NCBI GenBank assembly: GCA_936450465.1
Contig: OW388291.1
Coordinates: 40,388,873-40,452,872, forward strand
Direction of reading: 5' to 3'
DNA length: 64,000 nt
DNA from: Gibbula magus
Lineage: Eukaryota; Mollusca; Gastropoda; Trochida; Trochidae
Shown: one piece after another, positions 24,384 through 36,586 of the stretch
How positions within the stretch are numbered: position 1 is the stretch's first letter
How the letters are laid out: every line of letters begins with the position of its first letter
Program-made: the position numbers and the translations under genes
Notes under the pieces: generated by a model
Databases searched by the model: none
The model's input: the letters and a program-made list of their open reading frames with translations, nothing else
What the model was told of the DNA's origin: nothing

Positions 24384-24517
24384 CTGTGGTAACATTTCAT
24401 AAGCTGCCCAGTATCCTGATCGTAAATTTTGAGTAATTTTCCTCCAAATTGATCATCAGATGCGAGTTCATCAACGACACCAACGGAAACCACGTGGGTG
24501 ACCGAAGAACCCCGAAC
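24384..24517 (-). other. exon-like minus-strand open segment in the right arm of the inner transposon
   Basis: Read on the minus strand, a 134-nt segment lies between an acceptor-like TTCGGTCAG and a donor-like CACAG|GTCAGT. It has 44 uninterrupted codons with normal protein-like composition (for example GGKLLKIYDQDTGQLMKCYH). A stop lies four codons upstream of the acceptor-like site. It may be the exon of an antisense gene, a captured host exon, or chance. I do not recognise the family with confidence. Confidence 0.2.
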
Positions 24518-24695
24518 CTGACCGAATTAACAGTTGCCATGTGCTACCCCGTTCATGCAGTCTGTTTAATTGAAATGGGGGTCATGACCTACATAAAATG
24601 ACCGGATTTCCCGTTTGACAGCACATGAACAGTGTGCAAGTTGAAAACAAAGGTACCTTTAGAAATATGCCTAATAATTACCCGAAAAACTTCAG

Positions 24696-24721
24696 GTGTC
24701 CGAAATATGCCGTACTTACCC
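24696..24721 (-). repeat. inner transposon right terminal inverted repeat
   Basis: Read on the minus strand, this begins GGGTAAGTACGGCATATTTC and continues GGACAC, with one mismatch to the left end. The base pair TA follows at 24722. Confidence 0.85.
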
Positions 24722-24800
24722 TATCAACTTACCGTTACCAAATCTTACCAACGTGTTTTCCCATTTTTGCATGTCGACCTGTTTCCACGATTGCTAGAAG

Positions 24801-24905
24801 GGGGGTCGTCTTATACATGAGATACATGGTTTTTACCTGATTTTAGGGGTCTGAGAAAGGGGGTCGTCTTATACACAGGGTCGCCTTATACACAGTAATA
24901 TACGG
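24801..24905 (-). repeat. outer transposon right end with three end-motif copies
   Basis: GTCGTCTTATACA occurs at 24805-24817, GTCGTCTTATACACA at 24863-24877 and GTCGCCTTATACACA at 24880-24894, all in the same orientation. The last belongs to the terminal inverted repeat ending at 24905. G-runs precede the first two, as at the inner motif of the left end. Confidence 0.8.
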
Positions 24906-24907
24906 TA

Positions 24908-27900
24908 ATTATAAACTAATATCTCAAGTTTGAAACACTTGCTCCTTTATTCTCAGCCATGTCCAGTGCAATGTCTTGTACTGCTTGCCTCTCTAGGCAC
25001 TGATGTGTGTTAGTACAGCATCTTCCCTATGGCTTGTACCTAAACAGCTCTGATGTGACATTAAGTGCTCTTTGATTAGTGATGCCTCGTTGCCTGGTGA
25101 GCTAAACAGTTGGTCACTAATGTGTGTTTGTGGATGTAGACCTAATGTTGGGGGTTAAGGGCTGCACAACAAACATATGGTGTGGCCATATGTCAGAGGT
25201 CATTGGTAGGCATCAATCATCTTTAATGTCTTTCAACAGGATAAACTTAGTCAAATATGACTGGCCTTCTAATGGTAGTGTTCATGATCTGCCGTCTCCT
25301 ATTATAGGTGCCAAATCTTTGCTATATTGAACATGTCTGTTAATACTTTTGATCTCCTGAAATCTGTTTTGGAAAAGTCTTGAAAGTGCTTTTATAATTA
25401 TTTAAAAAAATATTGAAATGAATTGTTATACTCAGTTCTTTTCCTCCTTGGGATTTGTATCCTATATTAGTCTGGATTCTGCCCATTGTCCTACAACAGT
25501 AGACTTTCCCTGCACTAATAGATTCAATCTGGGGTGGTCAAGTAGGCATCTTTCATCAGACTCACCCACCCATCATTCTCTGGACCAATTTATGAAATAA
25601 ACATCAAGTAATTTTATGATAATAAACCACTTTTGATTTCAGAATGTTTTCCAATTGTTGGACAATGAATTTCAAGTTAAAAGTTATAAATATTATTTTT
25701 ACCAAAGGGTTTTGATGATTCTTGTTTGAAGTGGGTGAGATTACAAGTTAAATTCTAAAAGGCTTTTATCGAAGTAATTGTAGGCAGAGTTGCAGAGTGT
25801 AAAGAATGGTTCTATAGCCTGAGAATCAGTGCCTGATGTGGTACACATGGCAAGGAGGTGCTAATGACAAGTTTCATCATGGTCATCCATCCATCTTCCT
25901 CATTGACCAATGAACATTCCTCGTTAATCAGATGGCCATTATTGCCGAGTTCTGGATTCTGACTCGTCCAAGTCGGGGAGAGCATTGGTTCCTCACATTG
26001 ATGTAAGTGTGTAGGTATTGGGTTGGACTATATTAGAGCTGGAGGTGGAGACTTTCTATCCACCTCATCCACAGAGCTGCAGGGGAGCTATACAATGGGG
26101 AATTAATTCCATAATGTCATGAATTCTGCTTTCACATTTTGGCAGTATAGAAAGTGTCAATGGATAATTATGGTTTGTATGTTAAAACTTGTCATCTACA
26201 GAATAGTGTATGTTAACAAATGGTTTAAACATATTTATTAAGTGACGGAATCGGCAAAACAATGCTTATATAAATGCTTCTCCCTACAATCTGCAAACAA
26301 AACAAACAAACGTGTGTGATGTTCACAGAACCGGATAGGTTGCAAGATTGCAGAATCATAAAATATAAAACCAACAGGCATGTATATGGCACGAGATTAC
26401 AAGATACAATTGAAGGCATGTTAACAAAGGTATAGACCACAATGGACGTGTATATTTGATTTGTCACATTGTGTCATGAGAAATTATGTTTAATACTTAG
26501 TGATTGCTTTGAGACTTGAGATACCTCACAATAAACATTAGTTTGATTCAAGGTATTTTTCTTTCAAAATAATTGATAAATCCTATGTACACATTTACAT
26601 TTATTTATGCATCTATCAAAACATGGTAGTTTATAATTAGGGGCCATGAAGAAGACTATCCAGATAATTATTTCATTTGTGCAGAAGAGAAAGTGGTCTG
26701 TTCTTTAGACTGACATGATAATGGATAACAGCTATTGAGAAAGAATCAAATCAAAGTCAAATCCACTTTCCTCTCAAGGTTTTATCCGAAGTTAATACAG
26801 CACTTAAGCAAATGGATTTAATGGACGACTTTTCTTATTTCTATTTCAACTGAAATGAAAGTGAATTAGGGATGTAATTAAACATTTTCAAACTGCTTGC
26901 AGTAACTTAAATGAGTTTTTCAGGAAATATTTGCTGACTAAGCGCCCAAGAAAGAAGTTAACAACGGCTAAATTTATTGCTATTTCAATGTTCGTTAAGC
27001 AAATAAAAGACAAAAAGAGTCAGTAAACCAGTTTTAACCAAGACGATGATAACTCTGTTATAATTAACCATTTTTTTCTTTTACTTGCTGTTTCTAAATG
27101 CCCTTCAAGGCTTCGTGTTAGTTTTCCATATCTTGAAATATAGTTCACTCGATCAGATTTGAATAGCTCCTTCTAAATGGCAATCTATCTTTGGTTTTCT
27201 CTCTTTTCCTCGCTGAAGTACAAAGTCTGATTGCTGAGACAGGTGACAGCTTAAACAATCTGGATGTCATTGTCGACCAATCATCACTGTCACAACTAGA
27301 TGTCACGTCATGTCACCCGACAGTGGGGAGGTTTTGCAGATCAGTTCCTGTCACTTTAATCAGTTGATTCAGTCAGAGAGAGAAGAACAGTTAGACTGTC
27401 AATCTTCTGATTTAGGTTGAATTCCCGGTGGCAGAACAGTTCAATTCTATATCTGAATGATGTGTAACATGAGACTGATTGTTGTACAGGTGTCTACTGG
27501 TGTCATTGGTTTCAGATCTTTGGAGGTCGTGCAGAAATGACAGATTTCTGGACATCAACAACTTATTTATTGAGTAGAACACATTGTTTCCGAATATATC
27601 CTGATGAAGGAGTAAACATTAAACTCTGAAACTTTGTCTTGGAAAAAAATGACACCCGATATGTGTCACACATTTTGACAGGCTGTCATCTGAAGATCTG
27701 AAATACCTTTTCAGTTGTCTTGAGATAAAAGCTGATGTGCATTCATTATGAATTTTGAAGAGTACTTGACTTGAATTTCTCACCTGTACATATTTTCGGG
27801 GAATATTTTTTATAGATTCAAATCAATCATTGACACTTTTTGGGTAAAGTCAGCTTTGTGCCCATGTATGCTCATGTTTTTCACCAATAGATGTCACACA

Positions 27901-28048
27901 GTCTTGATGAGAATTTTCATCTTGAATGCGGAACATCTTAAAAATTTCTGTCTTCTGTAAGAATTAATGATAGATGATTGTGATGTAAGAATAAATGATA
28001 GCTGATTGTATCACTAATAGTGTCATGAGAATTTCAATGATATTTTGT
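24908..28048. other. unannotated DNA
   Basis: No coding exon or mobile element was recognised. Composition is AT-rich. Scattered single CAGGTG/CACCTG motifs occur (for example near 27239, 27487 and 27781) ahead of the dense cluster that follows. Confidence 0.45.
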
Positions 28049-28506
28049 CACCTGAATGTATTGACATTACATATCACCTGAGTCCAGTTAAATCTTGACG
28101 AGATTTTTTCACCTGTTCACCTCCTCGAGGTTTCACCTGTAACTGAAGGAGGCATCAATGACCTTGACACTTCTGATACCCCAATACCCCAAATTAACCT
28201 GAAGTGTCAGAGTTGTCCACACCCAGCCAGGTAAACACAGGTTTGAATCCCATCGTTATCTCACCTGTCCATCTGCAGGTGACAGGGAGGGTTAGAGACT
28301 GTTGTGTGATAATCTGGATGATTGTTTCTACCATTGTCTGTGGGTGTTGAAGTTGGACTTTTGGTCATCCCATCTCATTCCATCTCACCTGGAGGCATTG
28401 CATATACATGTTCCTTCTCAAAGCTCTTGGTTATCGAGCCCTGGTCATGTATATTAATGTAGTTATTATTAGAATTTGGTCATCAAATCTCATTACACCC
28501 CACCTG
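28049..28506. promoter_or_regulatory. CACCTG (E-box) cluster
   Basis: CACCTG or its inverse occurs eight times, at 28049, 28075, 28110, 28134, 28262, 28276, 28386 and 28501. Random sequence of this length would give well under one. CACCTG is the core recognised by Snail/ZEB-type zinc fingers and some bHLH proteins. A regulatory role is inferred. Confidence 0.35.
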
Positions 28507-30658
28507 AGGTGTTTAATAAACATTTCCCTTGTATTGTGATATTCTAATGGAGCCCTGATAATGTATTGTTATTGAAAGGTGTTTGGTGTAATAATCATCT
28601 ATGATGTTCTGTAACAGTGATAGTGTGATGCAGTCCAGATCTATTGTATTCATAATGATCATCATTAGATTCTTGACAAGATACAATTAATTCAGAGGTA
28701 ACTCTTAATTCAACAGAATTAGTCAAGATAATTATTTCAAGCTTTAACTGCTTGAAGAATGCATTTAGCACGGGATTCTAGCATGCTGCTTTTAGAACTG
28801 ACATTTATACATTGATCAAAAACTTAGTTTAGTTTAGTTATGTCTATTGATTTACCATAAAACTTCTTTTTCTTAGATTTGTTGTCAAACTAACATATCT
28901 TTCATTTGAACACAAATGTTTTCCAACTGATATCTTATTTCTTTATTTCGACACAACTACATTTTTGAGCTGGCTGTACGAAGCATGATACATGTACACT
29001 CGTCCGCAAAGGAAACGTCACCACATTTTTAACAGTGTAAAGAACGAAATACTGTTGCCCGAGAAAGTTGACTTGGACTGCTTTCTATAAGGACATGATT
29101 TGTAAAGAAGTACCCGCAATTTCATACATCAGAGTATTATACTGTTATTTCTCTGTCTGTTCATATACACTTGGGTTGTTAAACTCGCTTTTTCAAAATG
29201 TTTTTTTGGCCAGAATGTTTATCATTTGAATCAAAAATAAATAAAATGTAGAAATTCTTGGACTTACATTTGTTGACACGTCTTTACTGTAGGACTGCAT
29301 AAAACAAGCTAAAAATGCCACTTTTCACTTTCCTATCCCGTCTAGTTATGGAGATTCGAAAACGATGTTTCTTAAAATTTGTGTTTCTCAAAAATATGAA
29401 CAGATAATATTTGAAAATTTAAAATTTAGTTTAGTTGGCTTCTAAAGATATGGAGTATCTCTGTTTCAGTCATGTTTATCACTGATGGATTGAATTATCT
29501 TATATTTTGTATGGTGATGTTTCTTTTACGGTTGAGTGTATGTTACGCACTGCTGGTGCATTATTCACAAATCATGGACACATTATCAATGTCATTATTT
29601 TTTGGAAAAAAACATAACGTGGCAGAATTCTGCATATAAACTTGACATTGCTGGTAGACAAGAGAGTTGTCAAATTGCTATTTCAGGGAGGTTACCTAAG
29701 AATAAATACCTCTTTATTCAAAATGTGGCAACAATTATGTTTAAACATAGGGATGTTAACACAGAACACAGTATTACAGCAGAGAGTTCTGAATGGTCAT
29801 TTAAGGTGCAGGTTTAGAGCACTATTACTGGGAATAGTAACACTAACGGTGTGATAATAGCCAGGTAGAATCTGACACGTGGTACTATACTGGGAACACT
29901 GACAGGTAATTGGGCAAGTAACAACTCTCTCCATTAGGCCTGGACCAACCCTGAGGCAGGGTTTAATGGCATGACTGCCTTTGGGCGACTTTGCTTGTTG
30001 TACTAGGTGATGCTCTGATTTCAGAGAATATAAGAAAAAAATAGATTTGTTATCATATGATAAGTGATTATGGTCAATATCAACCTTACCATGCTTAGAC
30101 CATCAAATGGTAACAAACTGACATGTAGCCGATCATGACCTTGGATGGGTCTTTGGGTGTAAAGATGGGATTTGATCAAAATTAATATTTTTGTTGTTGA
30201 GATTTTTAATAAATAAGTCTGAGATACTTGACATTCAGCACAACACTGTGCAGACTGGCAGGAATAGGTTGTGAAGGAACATGAGGAAGAATTCTCTCCA
30301 GTATGGCTGGACTGTTTGGTTCATGCAGAAGGAGCTATAGTGTTGAAATTACCTGGGGCAGGGATTGGTGAGGTGGATTAGTGGGTGAATTGAGGTGGCC
30401 TGGGGCCAGATCTTGTGGGTGATGGTCAGATCTGTAATTTTGAAATCACATATTCTGATAGTTTAGCGAAATGAACAACTTACTTCATCAGACTTTGACA
30501 AAGTCTTGTAATGGGGGTTAATGGTAGAAGACTCTTCCTGTAGAAGATGTCAAGTAACATATAACCTGTAGATTTTATTTTAACCAACTGTTTCTATGTT
30601 GACTTTCAAAAACCAGATTAGAAGCTGTATTGATGAAGCAAGATAAACATAAATACAG
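28507..30658. other. unannotated DNA
   Basis: No gene or repeat element was recognised. The two overlapping open frames near 29536-29854 have no recognisable motif. Confidence 0.45.
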
Positions 30659-31032
30659 ATTATTACCCGAGGAAGTGTATCAAATGACTTTTACGAAACG
30701 ACTGTGAAATTTTGTATTGCCCGAGCGAGAGCGAGGGTTATACAGAAATTTGCACGTGTTTCATAAAAGTCATATGACACACTTTTGAGTGTAATAATTT
30801 CTTTATTACAATTTCTATGCCATTTGATTCGCGTAAAAATAGTCAGAAACCGGCCTACTTCTTTCGCGACAGCTAGCTACAGTGACTTCACGAACAATAA
30901 TTTTATGACCCCACAGATGACGAAATACAGGAAGTCGCGGTGAAACAATGGTTGCTAGGCAAACGTGATCTTTGCACATGAGCTCATATCAATAATATTA
31001 ACTCGGTTATTTTCAACCATATGGGTAATAAT
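30659..31032. mobile_element. fold-back MITE-like element
   Basis: ATTATTACCC at 30659-30668 is matched by its inverse GGGTAATAAT at 31023-31032. The left part, 30659-30798, is itself a long imperfect palindrome: TGACTTTTACGAAACG pairs with the inverse of CGTGTTTCATAAAAGTCA, and TGTATTGCCC with GGGTTATACA, around a GAGCGAGAGCGAG centre. No coding capacity. The target duplication is not clear. Confidence 0.6.
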
Positions 31033-32366
31033 GTTTTTTACGTGTTGGTGGCGTCCAGCCTTGGAGTGAAAGTAAAGAAATGCTGATACCTAATTAGTAA
31101 AAAAACTCCCTCAAACCCTGGGTGGCATTTCATGTGAAGTAGTGGATGAATTGAAATACCTTTCTCCTGGGCTCTGGTTGTGGGCAGTGGTCAGGGTTTT
31201 ATGTCTAGTAAGGAAAATATCAAAATGTGGAAATATTCTTGAACATAAAATTGTTGGTCAATAGTGGCAAAAAAAGGTTTTCTGGAATTTTATTAAATAA
31301 TACAATATAAGAATTTATTACCATTTCAATTTCTTAAATCATTTATATGTGCCAATAATCTTTCCCTGAGTAAACGATGCCTGGTAAATGATGTAGTGTA
31401 ACAGCGGCTCATGTAAAGGATGCCGCAAGGAGATACATGTGAAGGATTAGGAGACAAGTTCTACAGTGCCTTAGGGCGGGTGGAGGTGTGAAGAGATGAC
31501 CTGGCATTATGTTTGTTATAGACAACAATAAAACCCCTTTCAATATTTATAAAACATAATAGTAGAATAAAATATTTAATAATGTTTGAAAATGAAAATA
31601 AATTTTCTTTGGAAATTGTTCAATAATATATGCCAATAACAAGAATTAGAAGATGGAAGTAATGTTGCTCTCAGGTATCTGTGGTTGTTTGTCCATACCT
31701 GTGAATTATAGGTTGTATGGTGATTCCAAACAACAGGATGAAGAGGTTAGGGTTAGGTTACACTGTGGGTGTTTGTGTTGTTTGTCCATGTTTGTAGATG
31801 TAATATGATGCAGAAGGGTAGACCAAAGGTCTCCCAGTTATTCTTCTCCACTGATTGACTGTTTGGGTACTGTTCAGTACTGTTTGTCCTTGTTTGTAGC
31901 TGTAAGGTGTGTAGTAGATAGACGGGAGGTCCCGGACCGAACTCTGACAGATACTGACCAAGCATCTCCTGTTTGTTGTTCTAGTAGATACACCAGTCAG
32001 CTTACACTTTACTACACCAGCTGTTTGTACCGGAGGCGAGAAAGCTCCTCACAGAACTATACCTTCCTACATGGGTCACTGGTCTGTACTTATTACTTAC
32101 CCGTTGAAGGTATCACTGTTTGATAAATCTACAATGTTATTACCATCCTACCTGGGTCAGTGATATGTACTATTGCTTCCCACAAGTACAGGACTACCAA
32201 AGAATAGTTTGAATTGTATCGAAAGCAGCGAAACATATACATTTTGAGACAAATTTACATCGCAATTTAGCAATACAGAATGAAATGAAGTGAATCTGCA
32301 CACAAATGCAGGATCAGAAATTTTAAATGACGATGCAAAATTAAACACACAAAGCACAACACTGTT
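31033..32366. other. unannotated DNA
   Basis: No gene was recognised. A diverged local duplication around TTTGTCCATGTTTGTAGATG (about 31780) and TTTGTCCTTGTTTGTAGCTG (about 31883) is visible. Confidence 0.4.
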
Positions 32367-33456
32367 ACTGTGTATAAGGTAAAACACAGTCCACTTATAC
32401 TACCATACCAAAGTATAAGGTAAAACACAGTCCACTTATAGTACCATACTAAAGTATAAGGTAAAACACAGTCCACTTATACTAGCATACCAAAGTATAA
32501 GGTAAAACACAGTCCACTTATAGTACCATACTAAAGTATAAGGTAAAACACAGTCCACTTATAGTACCATACTAAAGTATAAGGTAAAACACAGTCCACT
32601 TATACTACCATACCAAAGTATAAGGTAAAACACAGTCCACTTATAGTACCATACTAAAGTATAAGGTAAAACACAGTCCACTTATAGTACCATACTAAAG
32701 TATAAGGTAAAACACAGTCCACTTATACTACCATACTAAAGTATAAGGTAAAACACAGTCCACTTATACTACCATACCAAAGTATAAGGTAAAACACAGT
32801 CCACTTATAGTACCATACTAAAGTATAAGGTAAAACACAGTCCACTTATAGTATCATACTAAAGTATAAGGTAAAACACAGTCAACTTATAATACCATAC
32901 TAAAGTATAAGGTAAAACACAGTCCACTTATACTACCATACTAAAGTATAAGGTAAAACACAGTCCACTTATAGTACCATACTAAAGTATAAGGTAAGAC
33001 ACAGTCCACTTATAATACCATACTAAAGTATAAGGTAAAACACAGTCCACTTATAGTACCATACTAAAGTATAAGGTAAAACAGGGTCCACTTATAGTAC
33101 CATACTAAAGTATAAGGTAAAACACAGTCCACTTATAGTACCATACTAAAGTATAAGGTAAAACAGGGTCAACTTATACTACCATACTAAAGTATAAGGT
33201 AAAACACAGTCCACTTATAGTACCATACTAAAGTATAAGGTAAAACACAGTCCACTTATATTACCATACTAAAGTATAAGGTAAAGCACAGTCCACTTAT
33301 AGTACCATACTAAAGTATAAGGTAAAACACAGTCCACTTATACTACCATATCAAAGTATAAGGTAAAACACAGTCCACTTATAGTACCATACTAAAGTAT
33401 AAGGTAAAACACAGTCCACTTATAGTACCATACCATAGTATAAGGTAAAACACAGT
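32367..33456. repeat. 41-bp minisatellite, about 26 units in perfect register
   Basis: GTATAAGGTAAAACACAGT first occurs at 32372 and last at 33438, which is exactly 26 periods of 41 bp with no net length change. Units differ mainly in TACTACCATACC versus TAGTACCATACT. Occasional variants replace CACAGTCC by CAGGGTCC or AGTCAAC. No coding meaning was seen. Confidence 0.97.
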
Positions 33457-34034
33457 TATACACTAGATGCTCACGTATAATGGAAATGTTACAATGAGGG
33501 ATTTTACAGTCATATTTAACGTTCGTTTAGTCAAATAGATGTAGAATTAGCTAGTAATAGCTATGGTACCTGAAGGTGTATACATGTATCTACACTAAGT
33601 TGTTTGTTCTAATTAGCGAGGAATTACCTAGGTAAGCATGCAGACATCAGATAGCTAGAGCGTGGTGCTCACGGACACTGCTACATAAACACTGTGTGTT
33701 GTTGCTACAAGATAGGCCCCATTCATGTTTGTGTACAATGGACTTTAAAGAAAACGAGCTGAAAAAATGAGATGACCGATAAATGTTCATTCTGCAACTG
33801 ATAAGTAGAGGAGAATGTATCTATTCCAGCCTCCTCGAGACACACACTTGTCCTCTTATCTTCAAGTAGTGCGGCACATATATCTCTAATACAAATAAAC
33901 TTTTGAAGAGTTATCGTAAGAATATGATTTATTGTTTGGAATTGTATTTAAAATAAAGTTTGTTTAGAATTTTATTTATATTTATAAATATAAAATGAAG
34001 AAGGTCTCACGTGAAGTAAATGTAATATTAAAAT
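33457..34034. other. unannotated DNA
   Basis: No gene or element was recognised. The sequence is AT-rich toward the 3' side. Confidence 0.4.
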
Positions 34035-34120
34035 AGAATACTTCAGACGACATTTGCTGTAGATATCATTTTAATGATCATTAAAAAGATATCTACAGCA
34101 AGTGTCGTCGGAAGTATTCT
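34035..34120 (+). ncRNA. pre-miRNA-like hairpin (unproven)
   Basis: The arm AGAATACTTCAGACGACATT... (34035-34067) pairs with 34088-34120 over 33 positions, leaving a 20-nt loop. Only two positions are not Watson-Crick: one A-G mismatch and one G-U wobble if the plus strand is the RNA. Length, loop size and near-perfect pairing suit a microRNA precursor. A short palindromic MITE could look the same. I do not recognise a known miRNA seed. Confidence 0.35.
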
Positions 34121-34263
34121 ATATATATCATACGAGAGCTGCCGATATGTATTACTATGGAAATTTATATATAAACTGTTGAGAAGACTTGTTACAGAAT
34201 CGAAATGCAATTCATCTTGTCAACAATAAAATCATGTCTACAGAAAGTTCTGGTATATAAATT

Positions 34264-34371
34264 TAGTAGTAGTAGTAGTAGTAGTAGTAGTTTTAGTAGT
34301 AGTAGTAGCAGCAGCAGCAGTAGTAGTTCTAGTAGTAGTAGTAGTAGTAGTAGTAGTTTTAGTAGTAGTAT
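34264..34371. repeat. (TAG)n microsatellite with AGC interruption
   Basis: Trinucleotide AGT/TAG repeats are interrupted by TTTTAG, a short CAG run and TTCTAG. The poly-Ser open frame over it is a by-product of the repeat. Confidence 0.95.
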
Positions 34372-36586
34372 AGCTAATGTCTACTGATTGCCAAGTTTGA
34401 AAGTGCCAATCGTAGAACCTGTATAAGTACTTAGTGGCAAGCAGTATTTGGATGTTATTGTAGTACGAAAGTCAGTGTAGTTCAAGACCGTAGTGTAGTA
34501 CTAGTGTAGTACTGGATGTCCCTTCATGTAGTACGACCAGAAGTTATGCCGCTAGAAGGTGAAGACCAATGTATTTGTGAGTGACCCTGTGTGGAGTTGT
34601 AATCACTTTGTTATAGATATGAGGTTGAGCAGAGCTCCTGACACGGTTAATTCTGCTGGAACGGACTGTGTTACCTTGTGTGTTATGGACAGGTCGACTA
34701 ATTGGCTGACACTGGTAGCCTGTTGGAACCATCAGAGGAACTCCTGGCAGTGTTAACAATCTACATGGATGTAATGGGCAGCGTTCAAAACTCCTCACAT
34801 CGTTGGTTCTGGTAAAACAGATTCCAGATATGACACTGACACTTTCAGATAGTTCCCTTCACCTCTGGACAAGCTAGACGGACTCTTGCGCTCCAAATAT
34901 ACTTGATTGAGTTGTATCACTATTGTATATATTGTTCATGTATATGTATAAATATATAATGCCTCCCGCCTTGATATACCCCACATTCCATTTGATGAAG
35001 GAGTGAGCATATACCCTGTAAAGTTTATGTTCACAATAAAGAATTTGTTATCCACATTTTTATATTTATTCCACTTCTTATGGCCTTCAAAGACTTGTTC
35101 CATTACCTATTCTTGAATAGTTGAAAAATTTAGAGAATATCAAATTTATGGATTTACAAGTTCTTCATTCAGAGAAAGGAAACATTCTGACTTAGAATCT
35201 ATGTAGAATGTATGTCAAATCATCACCCTTCTCAGAATGAAGAAGATGAATATGTATAGATCCAGAAAAATCCCTCATCACCTCTATTTCTAAATTACCT
35301 GTCAAAGAAGTGTGAAACAACAGGGTGATAGATGACTACGCTCAAAACTTTTCAACACACAGGTAAAAGTTATATATTCAAAATATATCTGAGAATTTTA
35401 TTCTAGCAACAGCATAGTCATGCTTTTCATGGTTGGTCCAGGTTGAAGTTCAGGGGCGATGCTAAGCGAGACTGGTAGAGTGTACAGGCTTGGGACTTCA
35501 AACAGGGGCCGGACCAGAACAAGGTTTGGGAATCAAAGGAGGGTTATTAGAGTCTGATTGATGGATGGTGAGAGAAGAATGTCAGATCGAGTTCTGGTAG
35601 CGGTTCCGTGTCAGTCCAGTGAAGATGAACAAGTTTATTTGGGAACTGTACCCTTGAAACTACTCCATACTTCAACAGAGACTGGCCTAGTTACCTGCTA
35701 ATTGGGGCGATACTTGACATAGAAACTGTCATCTTGTGTTGCTCTTTGGTGCAGATATGTTGAAGAGAACTTCATACATGGTCAGGTGATGGTACAACTA
35801 GTTCAAGAGAATCTGAGATACAGTGATGAAAGACATGCTTTTTCAGTAGTTCCTTTAAACTTAGAATTTGAATTTCATCTGTTCTCCTTCCAAATCGAAA
35901 GCAGTTTCTGGTATTGTTAAAATTGTTGTTTTATTTCAAATTCACATAATATTCTTAGGAATGATTTTTCAACGGTTCTAATTTTTATAGCAGCTTCTTT
36001 TTTTCTTTTTTTTAAATCACTTACACGCCTAAAAATATCTTTGTATTATTTCTAGTAAAATATATCTATGTCATATTATTAAGAATCTGTTTTCTGCACT
36101 GATGATGACAAAAAGAAAATAATTCTAGAAAATGTAGTCAAACCACAGAGCATTTATAAGAAAAGGAAATATAAAACTTAAGAGATGATTATATGGGTAC
36201 CCTGTGGAGACTCTTGGTAAATTGACCACAAACAAGGCTTCCACTGGGGGCATCAAGTACCTTCATTGTGTAATTAACATATCATTTACCATTATGATAG
36301 GCCCCCCAGAAGCTGTATGGTCACATTATTCCTGATAATCTCCTAGATGATAAGAGAGACAGGAATAGATGGAAGAAGTCATCAGAAATAACACAAGATG
36401 TTTGATGGTGAAGATTGGCCACTATCCTCTAGTATGAGAGGTCCGATCTTGTTGGATAATCTGCTGGGTCCACTCCTAGTCATTTTATCTTCTAAACAGC
36501 TGGGTAAAGACCCTTCACTGCAGAGATGCGAAACATGTGTTTTACCCTGTTAACATGGATTTTCTTCTGATGCAGGACTTCGCCTA
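34372..36586. other. unannotated DNA
   Basis: No conserved gene was recognised. Around 34490-34515 the phrase TAGTGTAGTAC repeats. A T-rich run lies near 35997-36013. Confidence 0.4.

Larger units (their letters stand above)
19652..24721 (+). mobile_element. inner pogo/Tigger-like transposon, apparently intact
   Basis: The ends GGGTAAGTACGGCATACTTC (from 19652) and its inverse (to 24721) match at 25 of 26 positions, with TA on both sides (19650-19651, 24722-24723). The element is 5,070 bp. It holds a 112-codon frame and a spliced transposase gene, both open. A second TTCGGACAC copy lies just inside the left end (19687-19695). GGGTGACCGAA occurs near both ends (about 19870 and 24496) and may be a subterminal binding site. 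Intact frames and near-identical ends suggest fairly recent insertion. Confidence 0.88.
18467..24905 (+). mobile_element. outer TIR transposon with TA target duplication (split by an inner transposon)
   Basis: The left end CCGTATATTACTGTGTATAA (18467 on) is matched in inverse at the right end (to 24905). The 26-bp ends differ at one base: GACGAC on the left, GGCGAC when the right end is inverted. TA flanks both sides (18465-18466 and 24906-24907), as expected for Tc1/mariner/pogo-type insertions. Without the inner element the shell is about 1.37 kb and shows no coding sequence, so it looks non-autonomous. Its left arm carries a direct duplication around ACCAATGAAATTCTACAACT (about 18814-18873). 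Confidence 0.85.

Noticed and set aside
32367..33456. CRISPR-like array
   Set aside because: There are no unique spacers between repeats; the units are continuous head to tail. The genome is eukaryotic.
34205..34387. Poly-Ser open frame
   Set aside because: It arises from a TAG/AGC microsatellite.
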